Shown here in pieces: positions 24,925-33,563 of a stretch of DNA of 64,000 bases. Under the pieces are notes generated by a model, which made no database searches, had not been told where the DNA came from, and was given only the letters and a program-made list of their open reading frames with translations. Source of the DNA: Bdellovibrionales bacterium (lineage in GTDB: Bacteria > Bdellovibrionota > Bdellovibrionia > Bdellovibrionales > UBA1609); NCBI GenBank assembly GCA_016714165.1, contig JADJNU010000002.1:496001-560000 (forward strand), given 5' to 3'. Positions within the stretch are counted from its first letter, which is position 1, and each line of letters begins with the position of its first letter. The translations under genes and the position numbers were made by a program.

Positions 24925-25803
24925 TTATTCCCCAGACTTGAGTTTCTTTTCCAATTCCTCAGCCTTGCGAATAGCCTTTGGATCATCTGCGACAAATTTG
25001 ATCTTACTGATCACTTTCAAAGCATCATCCTTGGCTTTCAATCGCTCAGTTAAAAGTGTAGCATAATTTAGCAAAACAGTAATATTCCTTGCAGTTCCCC
25101 TACCAATTTCCTCATAAATATCGCGTGCCCTATTTGCTTGACCCTCAAAACTCAAGGCAACCGCCAGATTATTTGCCACCCCAACGGCCTCTTCCTTTCC
25201 CTCTCGCAGGCCTGATTTAACCATTTTATAGCCGCTGTCCAACGGGGCTAAGGCCCTGTTGTAGTCCCGATACTCCAAATATATAGATGCCAGATTTGTT
25301 GCGCCAATGACATAGCCTTGTCTCATTTCTAGACTCTTCTTAAACGACGAAATTGCGGACCGCTGATCGCCCTCAGCTAAAAACACAATTCCCAAATTAT
25401 TATGCAAAGCTGGCTCTTTTGGATGAACGCTCAAGGCTCGTCGTAAAATGATTTTAGCAAGCCCCAGATTGTTCCTTCCAAAATAGTGCAACGCAAGCGT
25501 GTTGAGAGCGACAAGGTGACGAGGGTCCTTCCCCAAGATCCTCGAAGTTGCCGCAATAATTTGGGGTTCAAGACCAGCCCGACGGGCAGTCAGCAATGCC
25601 TCAATATCCTCTTGTGCCGTAGTCTCAGGCCTTTCCTTAATCGCAAGTTTTTCATTCGACACGCCACGGACCTCATCCCTGTCCACGCCCGCCTCTTCGG
25701 TAGGATCTGAGCCATCAAGATCATCAAACTGAAAAGCTCTAGCTGGCCAAACACCGAAGCTGACGGAGATCACCAAAAGCAAAAATAAGAAGCCTTTTCT
25801 CAC
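24925..25803 (-). CDS. Exported TPR protein of the gliding cluster (GltE/AglT-like)
   Basis: A 292-residue protein with a Sec signal peptide (residues 1-23, cleavage after ARA). It contains at least five tetratricopeptide repeats from about residue 70 to 270 (for example HPKEPALHNNLGIVFLAEGDQRSA and RQGYVIGATNLASIYLEYRDY). The acidic segment after the signal is short. Start is GTG at 25803 with GGAG 6 bases upstream, abutting the stop of the large TPR gene. By order it corresponds to the smaller TPR proteins of the Glt system. No lipobox is present, unlike AglT, so equivalence is uncertain. Confidence 0.8.
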   Translation of the reverse strand: MRKGFLFLLLVISVSFGVWPARAFQFDDLDGSDPTEEAGVDRDEVRGVSNEKLAIKERPETTAQEDIEALLTARRAGLEPQIIAATSRILGKDPRHLVALNTLALHYFGRNNLGLAKIILRRALSVHPKEPALHNNLGIVFLAEGDQRSAISSFKKSLEMRQGYVIGATNLASIYLEYRDYNRALAPLDSGYKMVKSGLREGKEEAVGVANNLAVALSFEGQANRARDIYEEIGRGTARNITVLLNYATLLTERLKAKDDALKVISKIKFVADDPKAIRKAEELEKKLKSGE

Positions 25804-28800
25804 TTAATTCTCCAGGTAGTCCGGAAGCTTGGTCAAAATAGCTTCCTCTCCAAAATTAGGAAATTTCTCACTATTTAACCGGTTCGCTTCGACAAATGCG
25901 GCTTTGAGCCACTCATTGTAGCCTTCGAGCCTGTATCCCTTTTCTATTGCTGCAGTGTAATTGCTCAGTGCCTCGTCCTGAAAAGGCCGTGCGACCTTGT
26001 CAACGCCAGCTTTATATTCCTTCAATTGGTCCGGAGAAAGTTTGCTTGGAAGAGCAACAGAATAAAGAGCTGCGCTCATGTGTTGATTTGCCTGACCGGA
26101 TAAAGTGAGTGCCGCAACAACCATATAAGCATCATCATATTTGATAACCTCTTTTAGTCTCTCCTTTAGTTTACTGATCAGATCAAGCTTTCTACGTACG
26201 GCACTGTCCTGCCCCGAAGGATCCGCGGGGATTTTTATGGATCTCAATTCATCGTAAACTCTGTAGATGATTTTGAATTGAGCTTCAGCCGCATAAGCCA
26301 CTCCAACCGGAGTTCCATTTTTTGAAAACCCCTTCTGAACCGCAACTGTCCTCTTAAAATAGTCGTCAGAGGCCTTCTGTCTTCCCAATTTTTCTTCTAT
26401 TACTCCAAGTTGAAAGAGCGCCTCTATAAGCGCAGATGCATTTGCTGGATTCAGATCGACGTACTGGCTGTAGTAGCTTCGAGCATTCTTCAAATTCCCT
26501 CTCTTTTGCCAGATTTTCGCCATCAAGAAAATAACTTCCATACGATCACGACGCTTACTTCTATCAAAATACTTTTGGTAATTATCAAGAGCTGCATTAA
26601 AGAAATTCATGCCGTCCCGAATAACACCAGCATTGTAGAAAAAATCAACTGCGTCCTTATCTCCTTTTGCGTTTTCATTTGCATACTTCTCAAAAAATTC
26701 AGCCGCTTCTTTGTATTGCCCAGATTTCTCATACAACAAAGCCATAAATTTCAAAGATTTTTGTTTTAAGGCCTCGTGCCCCTTGCCCGAGCCCTTCAGG
26801 ACAGATCCATACATAGCTAAGGCCTTCAATAAATCGCCCGCTCTTTCGTAGTTTACCGCAGAATTGAATCGCGCTGAAGTTGCCAATTCGGAACGTGCGT
26901 TCTTATTCGAAAAAGACTCAAACTGCTTTGCACTGGACAAAAAATCCTTCTCAGCTTCCATATTTTGAGCACGTTTGAAGGATGATTTCTCTAGAATTGA
27001 TTGGACCTGAGAACCCACCGGGGACGCGGCCAACTGAGGTATGCTGAGAATTTCCTGTCCGGCCTTTTCTAGTCCCTCATAGTCATTTTTGAGATTGTAG
27101 ATATCGAGGGTCAGGTTTGCCGAGTATTCGGCAAACTTGGTATTTGGCGCCGTCTTAATTATGTCTTGAAATGACAGCAATGCGCGATCAAATTGATTGT
27201 AATAATAATAAAGCGCGCCAAGCCGATACTTAATGGCGATCGAATCCGGACCTTTTGGAAAATCTTTGAGGAATCTCAAGACCACCTTCTCAAACTTTTT
27301 GATCGTGGAATCAAATTCGACGGGTGATGTTGTGCCTCCAACGATTTTTTTGACTTCCTCAGAAGTGGGCAATTTCTTTTCCAAAGAGAGAATTGCATTT
27401 AGAACTGATTTATCAAAATAAGCGCTATTAGGGGCATTCTCTGCCACCCATAGATAGTGATCCGATGCTCTCTCATATTCTTCTATATCAAAAAGTAACT
27501 CTGCAAAGAAAAAATGCATCTCATCTAGCTTAGGAGAATCCTTGAAAACTCGAAAATACAATTCATATCCACTTTTAGCCATCGCTTGAGCATTAGGAGC
27601 TCTTGAATTCTGCGCTGTTTGGTGCTGTTGCAAAATGTAGTTTCGCAGAGTCGTCTCTATTAGTTGTGTCGCTTTTGCAATGAGTTCTCGATTACGACCA
27701 TTTGTTTTTTGCCAGGCACTATCTGGCCCATAGCCCTGAATCCAGTTATAGAGCTCCTGTTTAAAAATTTTGGCCTCGCCCGTCGCCGCATACATCGTTA
27801 CAATTTGATACTGATAGTCGTAAGCCTTCGGGGCACTTTGGTTTGCTTCAATCAGCTCGTGAAAGGTAAAACGAGCTCCAGTTCTCTGTCCCATATCCGC
27901 ATAATAATATGCCAGTTTTTCCTGCAGGGAATTAACATTTTTCGGACCTGCAACTTGAGCAAAGTAGTCCTTTGCAGCTTTGTAACTCCCCACTTCAGCA
28001 TAAAAAATGACAAGATCTTTAAGCGCCTCCGTAGCCAGACGAATGCGACTAACTCCTCCAATTGTCTTTTCCTCTTGGCTCTTTGCCATACGCCCTGCCT
28101 TAATCACTCGTTCAAGCGATTGCAAGGCTTCCTTCACTGAGCCCACTTTGTATTGGCACCAAGCCGACTTATAGAGAGCAAACGAAAACAGTCGTGCCCT
28201 CCTATTATTTGCCACTTGCTGATAGTGAGGCAATGCCTCTGACCAACGCTCATTTTCAAAGTGAAATTCGCCAATAGCAAAGTTAGATTCGTCAACAAAA
28301 GGACTCTTCGGAAATTCTTTTGTCAGTCTTTGGTAATAAGACATACCTTTCTTTTCATCGTTTAATTCAAAATAATTAAACCCGAGAAAAAATAGAGCCT
28401 GATCAACTTTCTCGTCAGTAGGAAAATCCCGCAGAAACCACTCATAGAGCTGAACGGCTTTTCTGTTATACTCCTGCGCCGGACCCAAGTTGAGCTTTTG
28501 CTTTGGAGAACCTTCCTTTGATTCTCGAATCTTTCGATCGAATTCCTGATGCAGTCGGAATTCAATCAGACGCGATTTTTCCACGTAAAGTTCTGCTAGT
28601 CTCAGCCACAACTCACCGCGCTTCTTGCTTGATTTAAATTTATTTGTTAATTTAAAAAGCTGGTCTATTCCGTCATCGGTCACTTTTTCAAGCACTGCTT
28701 CTTCAGAACCTTCCTCATAGTAAAGAGAAGTGGACGAAGGAGGCTTGACTGCTTGAAGATTTGTCTGCTTACGGGATTCAAATTCCTGAAATTGCGGCAG

Positions 28801-29052
28801 TTTTGAATCTCCCTTTTTTATTGAGAGATTCTTTCCTTCAATCTTTCTGAGTACATCACCAACAGTTTTTACCTTTCCTGCCTCTGCTGGAGCTCTTTCA
28901 CTGGGAGCGCCAACAGCAAATTGACAGAAATTCGATATGAATGCGAAGAGCATCGCTCCGGGAAAAAGAAATCCTCGCCGCCGGCCCCGAATCAGAAGTT
29001 CAATTTTAGTTACAACTTTGTGTTCCAACATAATGATAATTACCCAATTCAT
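25804..29052 (-). CDS. Large exported TPR protein of the gliding cluster (GltD/AgmU-like)
   Basis: A 1082-residue protein that is largely degenerate tetratricopeptide repeats (for example ALFFLGFNYFELNDEKKGMSYY; EALFQLGVIEEKLGRQKASDDYF). A signal sequence with a basic stretch (RGRRRGF) and hydrophobic core (AMLFAFISNFCQFAVGA) ends near residue 49. Length and repeat content resemble AgmU/GltD, a periplasmic scaffold of M. xanthus gliding. The start is uncertain: ATG 29052 overlaps the previous gene by 47 bases, ATG 29031 by 26 bases, and neither has a clear Shine-Dalgarno. The frame is intact throughout. Confidence 0.83.
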   Translation of the reverse strand: MNWVIIIMLEHKVVTKIELLIRGRRRGFLFPGAMLFAFISNFCQFAVGAPSERAPAEAGKVKTVGDVLRKIEGKNLSIKKGDSKLPQFQEFESRKQTNLQAVKPPSSTSLYYEEGSEEAVLEKVTDDGIDQLFKLTNKFKSSKKRGELWLRLAELYVEKSRLIEFRLHQEFDRKIRESKEGSPKQKLNLGPAQEYNRKAVQLYEWFLRDFPTDEKVDQALFFLGFNYFELNDEKKGMSYYQRLTKEFPKSPFVDESNFAIGEFHFENERWSEALPHYQQVANNRRARLFSFALYKSAWCQYKVGSVKEALQSLERVIKAGRMAKSQEEKTIGGVSRIRLATEALKDLVIFYAEVGSYKAAKDYFAQVAGPKNVNSLQEKLAYYYADMGQRTGARFTFHELIEANQSAPKAYDYQYQIVTMYAATGEAKIFKQELYNWIQGYGPDSAWQKTNGRNRELIAKATQLIETTLRNYILQQHQTAQNSRAPNAQAMAKSGYELYFRVFKDSPKLDEMHFFFAELLFDIEEYERASDHYLWVAENAPNSAYFDKSVLNAILSLEKKLPTSEEVKKIVGGTTSPVEFDSTIKKFEKVVLRFLKDFPKGPDSIAIKYRLGALYYYYNQFDRALLSFQDIIKTAPNTKFAEYSANLTLDIYNLKNDYEGLEKAGQEILSIPQLAASPVGSQVQSILEKSSFKRAQNMEAEKDFLSSAKQFESFSNKNARSELATSARFNSAVNYERAGDLLKALAMYGSVLKGSGKGHEALKQKSLKFMALLYEKSGQYKEAAEFFEKYANENAKGDKDAVDFFYNAGVIRDGMNFFNAALDNYQKYFDRSKRRDRMEVIFLMAKIWQKRGNLKNARSYYSQYVDLNPANASALIEALFQLGVIEEKLGRQKASDDYFKRTVAVQKGFSKNGTPVGVAYAAEAQFKIIYRVYDELRSIKIPADPSGQDSAVRRKLDLISKLKERLKEVIKYDDAYMVVAALTLSGQANQHMSAALYSVALPSKLSPDQLKEYKAGVDKVARPFQDEALSNYTAAIEKGYRLEGYNEWLKAAFVEANRLNSEKFPNFGEEAILTKLPDYLEN

Positions 29053-30620
29053 CTAACCAGTACTCACCTCTAAAAGGCCAGTACTCGAATCCATTTTGAA
29101 TGTAATAGTCTCGCTCAGCACTTTCATCAACTTGGGCTTGTTCCGGCAGATCCTTCCCCGCCAATTTTTTCTTCAATGATTCCTTTTTGCCATTGATCAT
29201 TTCGTAACGAATAAAGCCCTCCTGCTCAAAAAGATCGAAGAGATCTTCTCTGATTGTGTCAAGATGACCCCTGATTTGAAGACCCGTCCGTTTTCGGGCT
29301 TTGATAAGACGCTTCTGAACAATTCTCTTTGCATAACGTCCCAGTGCGGAATTCTTCCAACCCGGTTCCATTTTTTCAATCAAGGCTTTCTCGGCCAATA
29401 GCTTTTTTATGTAGGCATATGAACGAAGAAAATCACCCTCTTTGAATATTTTTCGAGCCACAATCAAGGGGATCTTGTGTTGCGATTCCTTGATTGGATT
29501 GTCTCCGCTTTCACGCCATTCCTTCAAGCTCGAAACCGTCTCAGAGAAATACTGATCGGGGGCCGAAGTCTTAAGAAAATTGACGACGTCCCGATAAACA
29601 GACTTATATATCTGATTGAAGAGATTCAGCACTTTTTCCATTTCATCATATTTGCATATATAAAGATAAACTATTGACCTTAACAAGAGTGACTCTGGAA
29701 GGTATCGATCTTCATAGTAATCAGAATGCAGTGAATGAAAATTACTGAGGGCGGAGCGAAATCGGCCTGAGCGCAACATAGCCCAGCTCGACTCGAAAAG
29801 AGTGTCGTGCCACGCGGGAGTATCGCGAGGAATCTGACGATAGCCTTCTATCGCCTCCTCCCATTTCTTCGCCTGATAAAGAACGCGTGCCTTACCGATA
29901 AGTCCGGAAACACGGCTCACATCTGTCACTCCGTACCGCTCGCGCGCTTCTACCAGCTCGTCAAAAGCTGAAAAAGCCTCCTTAGATTTCCCACTTTCTG
30001 AAGAGGCTAATCCCTCAAGATATTTGGCTCTTGGAAAAAGTGAACTGGTGTTCGCCACTCGTTTGAAGCTTTCTACGGCCTCGGCAAATTGTTGGTTGCG
30101 AAGCTGAAATTCTCCAATTCGATAGAAAAGCATGTCCCGGTGAACGCGAGGAAAATCATCGACCTTCACACGAGAGATCGCGTAGTTAAGGAGCGTGTCG
30201 TCTCCTAAGGAATCTGCGGCCAATGATAGCTTTTCCAAAGATTGCCTGAGATACTTGTTATTTCCGTCCTTGATTACGCTGATAAATTGAAACGCCGCAA
30301 TTTGTGGCATTTTCATTTGGTATAGCATGAGACCCAGCAAATATTTTACCTGCATTTTTTCTATCGCGGAATCGCGGATTGTGGCTTAGCTGAAACAGCT
30401 TGATGCTTGCTTCTTGAAAGCGACCCACCTTAACCAACTTGAGGGCCTCCACCAGTTCTTGGCGGTTTTTACTTTCCGCTGTCATAGCGGCGCCAGAACG
30501 AGAAGAGGGAGAGCGATCAGTTACATTTTCATTTTTAACAGCCGTGGTTTCTGAATTGGCGGCAGCATTCATCGTAAAGAGTGGGAAAGCCATCAAACAG
30601 CAGAATATCGATCTATTCAT
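29006..30620 (-). pseudogene. Exported TPR gliding protein (GltC-like) with a one-base frameshift
   Basis: The 5' part (from ATG 30620, ATGA overlap with the barrel gene) encodes a signal peptide (MNRSIFCCLMAFPLFTMNAAA) and the first repeat up to LSHNPRFRDRK. The frame then breaks at an A6 run (30355-30360). With five A's it would continue directly as MQVKYLLGLMLYQ and on through 449 residues of TPR-like helices ending GNYHYVGTQSCN. The span is 1615 bases, one more than a multiple of three, as expected for one extra base. The downstream ATG at the break has no Shine-Dalgarno, so I treat both parts as one gene of about 537 residues. Sequencing error is as likely as real inactivation. The rest of the cluster looks intact. 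Confidence 0.75.
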
Positions 30621-31525
30621 CTGTATGTTGCCTCCGGAAAGAAGAAGCTAAGTCCCAAGGCAACATAGACGTCATCATGATTTGCTTTGACGCTTTGGAG
30701 CGAACCACCTTTTAGAACTTCACTCTCAGCTTGGTAAAAATTCCAGTTAATGTCCCAACGAAACGCCATGCCCTTAGAAAGGGCAAAGGACTGTCCACCA
30801 CCCAAATGAAGGGTCGGGGCGCTGCCTCCCTGGTCAGTATTCGTCATTCCAGCTCCAGCAGAGAAATAGAAGTCAAAGGGAACAATGCGCTTATTCATAA
30901 ACGTCGTTTTTCCGTACATGGGTGTCCATTTGAAATTTGCTGCAAGGAAATTCTTTGGAGTGACCAGACTCTCGGTCTTAACGCTTCTCTTTGTTCGTAA
31001 ATTATCCGTGACGGTTCTTTCGGACGAAGACAACATGAAATAAACAAATTCAATTCCATATTTCTCTTGGAAATAATAGCCACCACGAAGCGCCGCGCCC
31101 ATATTGAGAAAGAATGGATTATTGATTGTTCCCAAAATACTTCCCGACAATTCAAAACGCTTTGTTTTTGGTAAAAATCTCTTCTGGATAACGGCTATGT
31201 CGGCAAGCGGAGCTAGCGTAGAGAGCTCAGAAAGCGTCGTCGGATCTGGCTTTGCCTTTTCGATCGATTTGATCTTTTGTTCTGACTCTCTCTTTTCTGC
31301 CTTTTTTTCGGTTTCTTTATCTTCAAACTTATCGTAGAGATCTTCAACTTCGTCGTCCGGGGAATCTGATTCCCCCGTCGCTTGTGACTCCGTCCCTGAA
31401 TTTTCGGAATTATTCGCCATGCTTTGAGAAAAAGCCGACGTGGGACTGATGGCCAATCCAAAAGTAATCAGGAGGATAAGAAAGGGGTTACTCAGCACTG
31501 CTGTCCTCACCTTAGATGATCTCAC
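30617..31525 (-). CDS. Outer-membrane beta-barrel of the gliding cluster (GltA/GltB-like, second)
   Basis: A 302-residue exported protein with a signal peptide in the first 33 residues. A highly charged acidic/basic segment follows (about 45-90, DDEVEDLYDKFEDKETEKKAEKRES), then a beta-barrel from about 115 to the end with alternating aromatic strands and the terminal ALGLSFFFPEATYR. This matches the myxobacterial outer-membrane beta-barrel family linked to gliding. Start is GTG 31525; a GTG at 31495 behind GTGAGGA is a good alternative. The stop overlaps the next TPR gene. It is preceded by a possible terminator and 149 bases of non-coding DNA, so it may begin its own transcript. Confidence 0.78.
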   Translation of the reverse strand: MRSSKVRTAVLSNPFLILLITFGLAISPTSAFSQSMANNSENSGTESQATGESDSPDDEVEDLYDKFEDKETEKKAEKRESEQKIKSIEKAKPDPTTLSELSTLAPLADIAVIQKRFLPKTKRFELSGSILGTINNPFFLNMGAALRGGYYFQEKYGIEFVYFMLSSSERTVTDNLRTKRSVKTESLVTPKNFLAANFKWTPMYGKTTFMNKRIVPFDFYFSAGAGMTNTDQGGSAPTLHLGGGQSFALSKGMAFRWDINWNFYQAESEVLKGGSLQSVKANHDDVYVALGLSFFFPEATYR

Positions 31526-31657
31526 TCTTAAACAGTATCAGTAAAACGGTGAGTTTTTGAGCACATCACATGCAATTCTAGACGTTGTCACTGAGGTCCG
31601 GCCCTGATTTCTGTCTGGTAAAGAGAATGAATGACGGGTGAATAAGCAAATAAAAGG

Positions 31658-31676
31658 GATCTTAAGGACAAAGATC
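31658..31676 (-). terminator. Possible intrinsic terminator after the first barrel gene
   Basis: On the minus strand GATCTT, a 7-base loop and AAGATC are followed by CCCTTTTATTT. The stem is only 6 bp and A/T-rich, so it is weak. It begins at the stop codon of the upstream barrel gene and would separate it from the main gliding transcript. Confidence 0.4.
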
Positions 31677-32404
31677 TAGAGAAGATAGACGAGGGCAAGG
31701 GTCATCAAGGCATGAATGAAGGTTCCTTCGTCAAAGGCTGAACTTGGGTGGATTGGATCTGTTGGCAATAGTCTTTTTGTCGTAGGATCCGGACCTCTGT
31801 AGATAAGGGCACGTAAATCCAGACGAAGTGCCAGATTCGGCGTGAAATAGAACTTCTCTCCGACTCCAACATTAAGGGCGACGACACTCTGGTCATCAAG
31901 TCCAATCATTCCCACGCCCACGAGACTAAACATGGATAGATTCATAACCATTTTTTTCGAATAGCTAATTTTTCCATAATAGGCCGTGTATTGGTAGTTG
32001 GCCATAAACATATATTTAGGATGAGGAGCTCGACTCGCATCGAAATAATCCCCATCTAGACCTTCGCCCTTCCTCAATTGCTCCCCATAGCTGGAAAGAC
32101 CACTTTGCCAAAAGGCCGCTGCCAGATTCACTCCATGAATTTCATCAAAATGATAGGAAAGAGAACCGTGAAAATTGAGTGGATTATAGAACGGATCCAT
32201 CAGATTAAAGCCAAATCCTCCCCCTAGTTCAATTCTCTTTTCGGTGACAACATTTCGGTTTTTCACGTTCGCCAACTTGTCAAAGACAGGCAATACGGAT
32301 TCACTTGCCAACTCATCCTCAGGAAATTCGATCGTGTCGGCATAGCCTGGAAGAGCAATAGCAATCGCCAGAAAAAGATATAAATAGTTCGATACCAAGT
32401 TCAT
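31676..32404 (-). CDS. Outer-membrane beta-barrel of the gliding cluster (GltA/GltB-like, first)
   Basis: A 242-residue exported protein with a signal peptide (MNLVSNYLYLFLAIAIALPGYA, cleavage near residue 22). An acidic linker precedes a barrel with strands such as RIELGGGFGFNLMDPFYNPLNFHGSLSYHF. The same INNPFF/LMDPFYNP-type element occurs in the neighbouring barrel, so the two are paralogues. ATG 32404 gives the better signal peptide than GTG 32419. Paired barrels at the head of the TPR/GltG/ExbBD genes fit the GltA-GltB pair of gliding clusters. It is followed by a weak terminator. Confidence 0.78.
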   Translation of the reverse strand: MNLVSNYLYLFLAIAIALPGYADTIEFPEDELASESVLPVFDKLANVKNRNVVTEKRIELGGGFGFNLMDPFYNPLNFHGSLSYHFDEIHGVNLAAAFWQSGLSSYGEQLRKGEGLDGDYFDASRAPHPKYMFMANYQYTAYYGKISYSKKMVMNLSMFSLVGVGMIGLDDQSVVALNVGVGEKFYFTPNLALRLDLRALIYRGPDPTTKRLLPTDPIHPSSAFDEGTFIHALMTLALVYLL

Positions 32405-32570
32405 GAATTCATCTCGCACAATTAGAGATCAATACCGAATTCCAAAGACCTACCTCTCGGCATCTTCATCATATGGTTATCTTCGATTTAAGGCTATCGT
32501 TTCGAAAATCTCAGGGCTTAGGTCTCATTTCTCAAAAATTTGCCAACTAAATTTTGAAAGATCCAAGCCT

Positions 32571-33563
32571 CTAACGAACCTTAGCTCGCAACAAATCTTG
32601 AAGGTGAATGATCCCCAAAGGAGCCGAAGGGTTTTCTGCCGTCTTGTCGACGACAAAAAGAATTTGAATTTGAAATTGCTCCATGACAAAGAGAGCTCGT
32701 TCAGCCAATTCGTTCACGTCTATGGTCTTGGGATGCCGAGACATAAGGACGCTTGCCCGTTCCAGCAGTGGAGATTTACTCTTCTCCAATCGCCGACGAA
32801 TATCTCCATCTGTCACAACGCCAATCAAGGTTCCGTCCTCCTGAACAACTCCTGCGACTCCCCGAACTTCCTTTGCAGTCATTTGGCTCACAACTGTGGC
32901 CATGTCCTCGTCAGGAGAAACCAGTGGAAGGGCCTCTCCGACATGCATCACATCTCGAACTCGAGTTAACAACCGGCGACCCAAGGCCCCACCCGGATGG
33001 AACTCAGCAAAATCATCTTTGCTAAATCCTCGACGCTTTAAAACTGCCATCGCCAGAGCATCGCACAAAGCTAAATTTACTGTCGTACTCGCCGTCGGCG
33101 CTAGACCAAGCGGACAGGCTTCTTCTGCGACGCCAATATCTAAAGAGACAGTTCCCGCTCGTCCGAGAGTGCTTTCCGAATTAGCAGTCATCACAATAAG
33201 CACCACGTTTTTTCGCGCACAATAAGAAATGATAGGAACCAGTTCGGCCGATTCCCCGCCATAGCTCATTGCAATAACCAAATCATCCTTTGTAACAATG
33301 CCCAAGTCCCCGTGAGAGCCTTCGGCAGGGTGAAGATATATTGTTGGCGTACCCGTGGACGTAAAGGTGGCCGCTAATTTACGAGCAATAATCCCCGATT
33401 TACCAATTCCTGTCGAAATAATTCTGCCTTGACAGGCGAGGACAAGTTCAACCGCTTTAGAGAATTCCCGACCCAGCCTTTCACGCAAATGCAAAATACT
33501 TCGAGCTTCAATCTCCAATACTGATCGCGCCTCATCGAGGTCCGCATTCATCTCCCGATCCAT
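32571..33563 (-). CDS. kdsD: Arabinose-5-phosphate isomerase (KdsD/KpsF)
   Basis: KdsD converts ribulose 5-phosphate to arabinose 5-phosphate, the Kdo precursor. The 330-residue product has a SIS domain (STGIGKSGIIARKLAATFTSTGTP; GDLVIAMSYGGES-type motif) in the first 200 residues and two CBS domains at about 205-325. The frame is open to 33605, but ATG 33563 overlaps the pyrG stop as TGATG and gives the usual length, so I chose it. It is the last gene of engB-kdsB-pyrG-kdsD. Confidence 0.95.
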   Translation of the reverse strand: MDREMNADLDEARSVLEIEARSILHLRERLGREFSKAVELVLACQGRIISTGIGKSGIIARKLAATFTSTGTPTIYLHPAEGSHGDLGIVTKDDLVIAMSYGGESAELVPIISYCARKNVVLIVMTANSESTLGRAGTVSLDIGVAEEACPLGLAPTASTTVNLALCDALAMAVLKRRGFSKDDFAEFHPGGALGRRLLTRVRDVMHVGEALPLVSPDEDMATVVSQMTAKEVRGVAGVVQEDGTLIGVVTDGDIRRRLEKSKSPLLERASVLMSRHPKTIDVNELAERALFVMEQFQIQILFVVDKTAENPSAPLGIIHLQDLLRAKVR

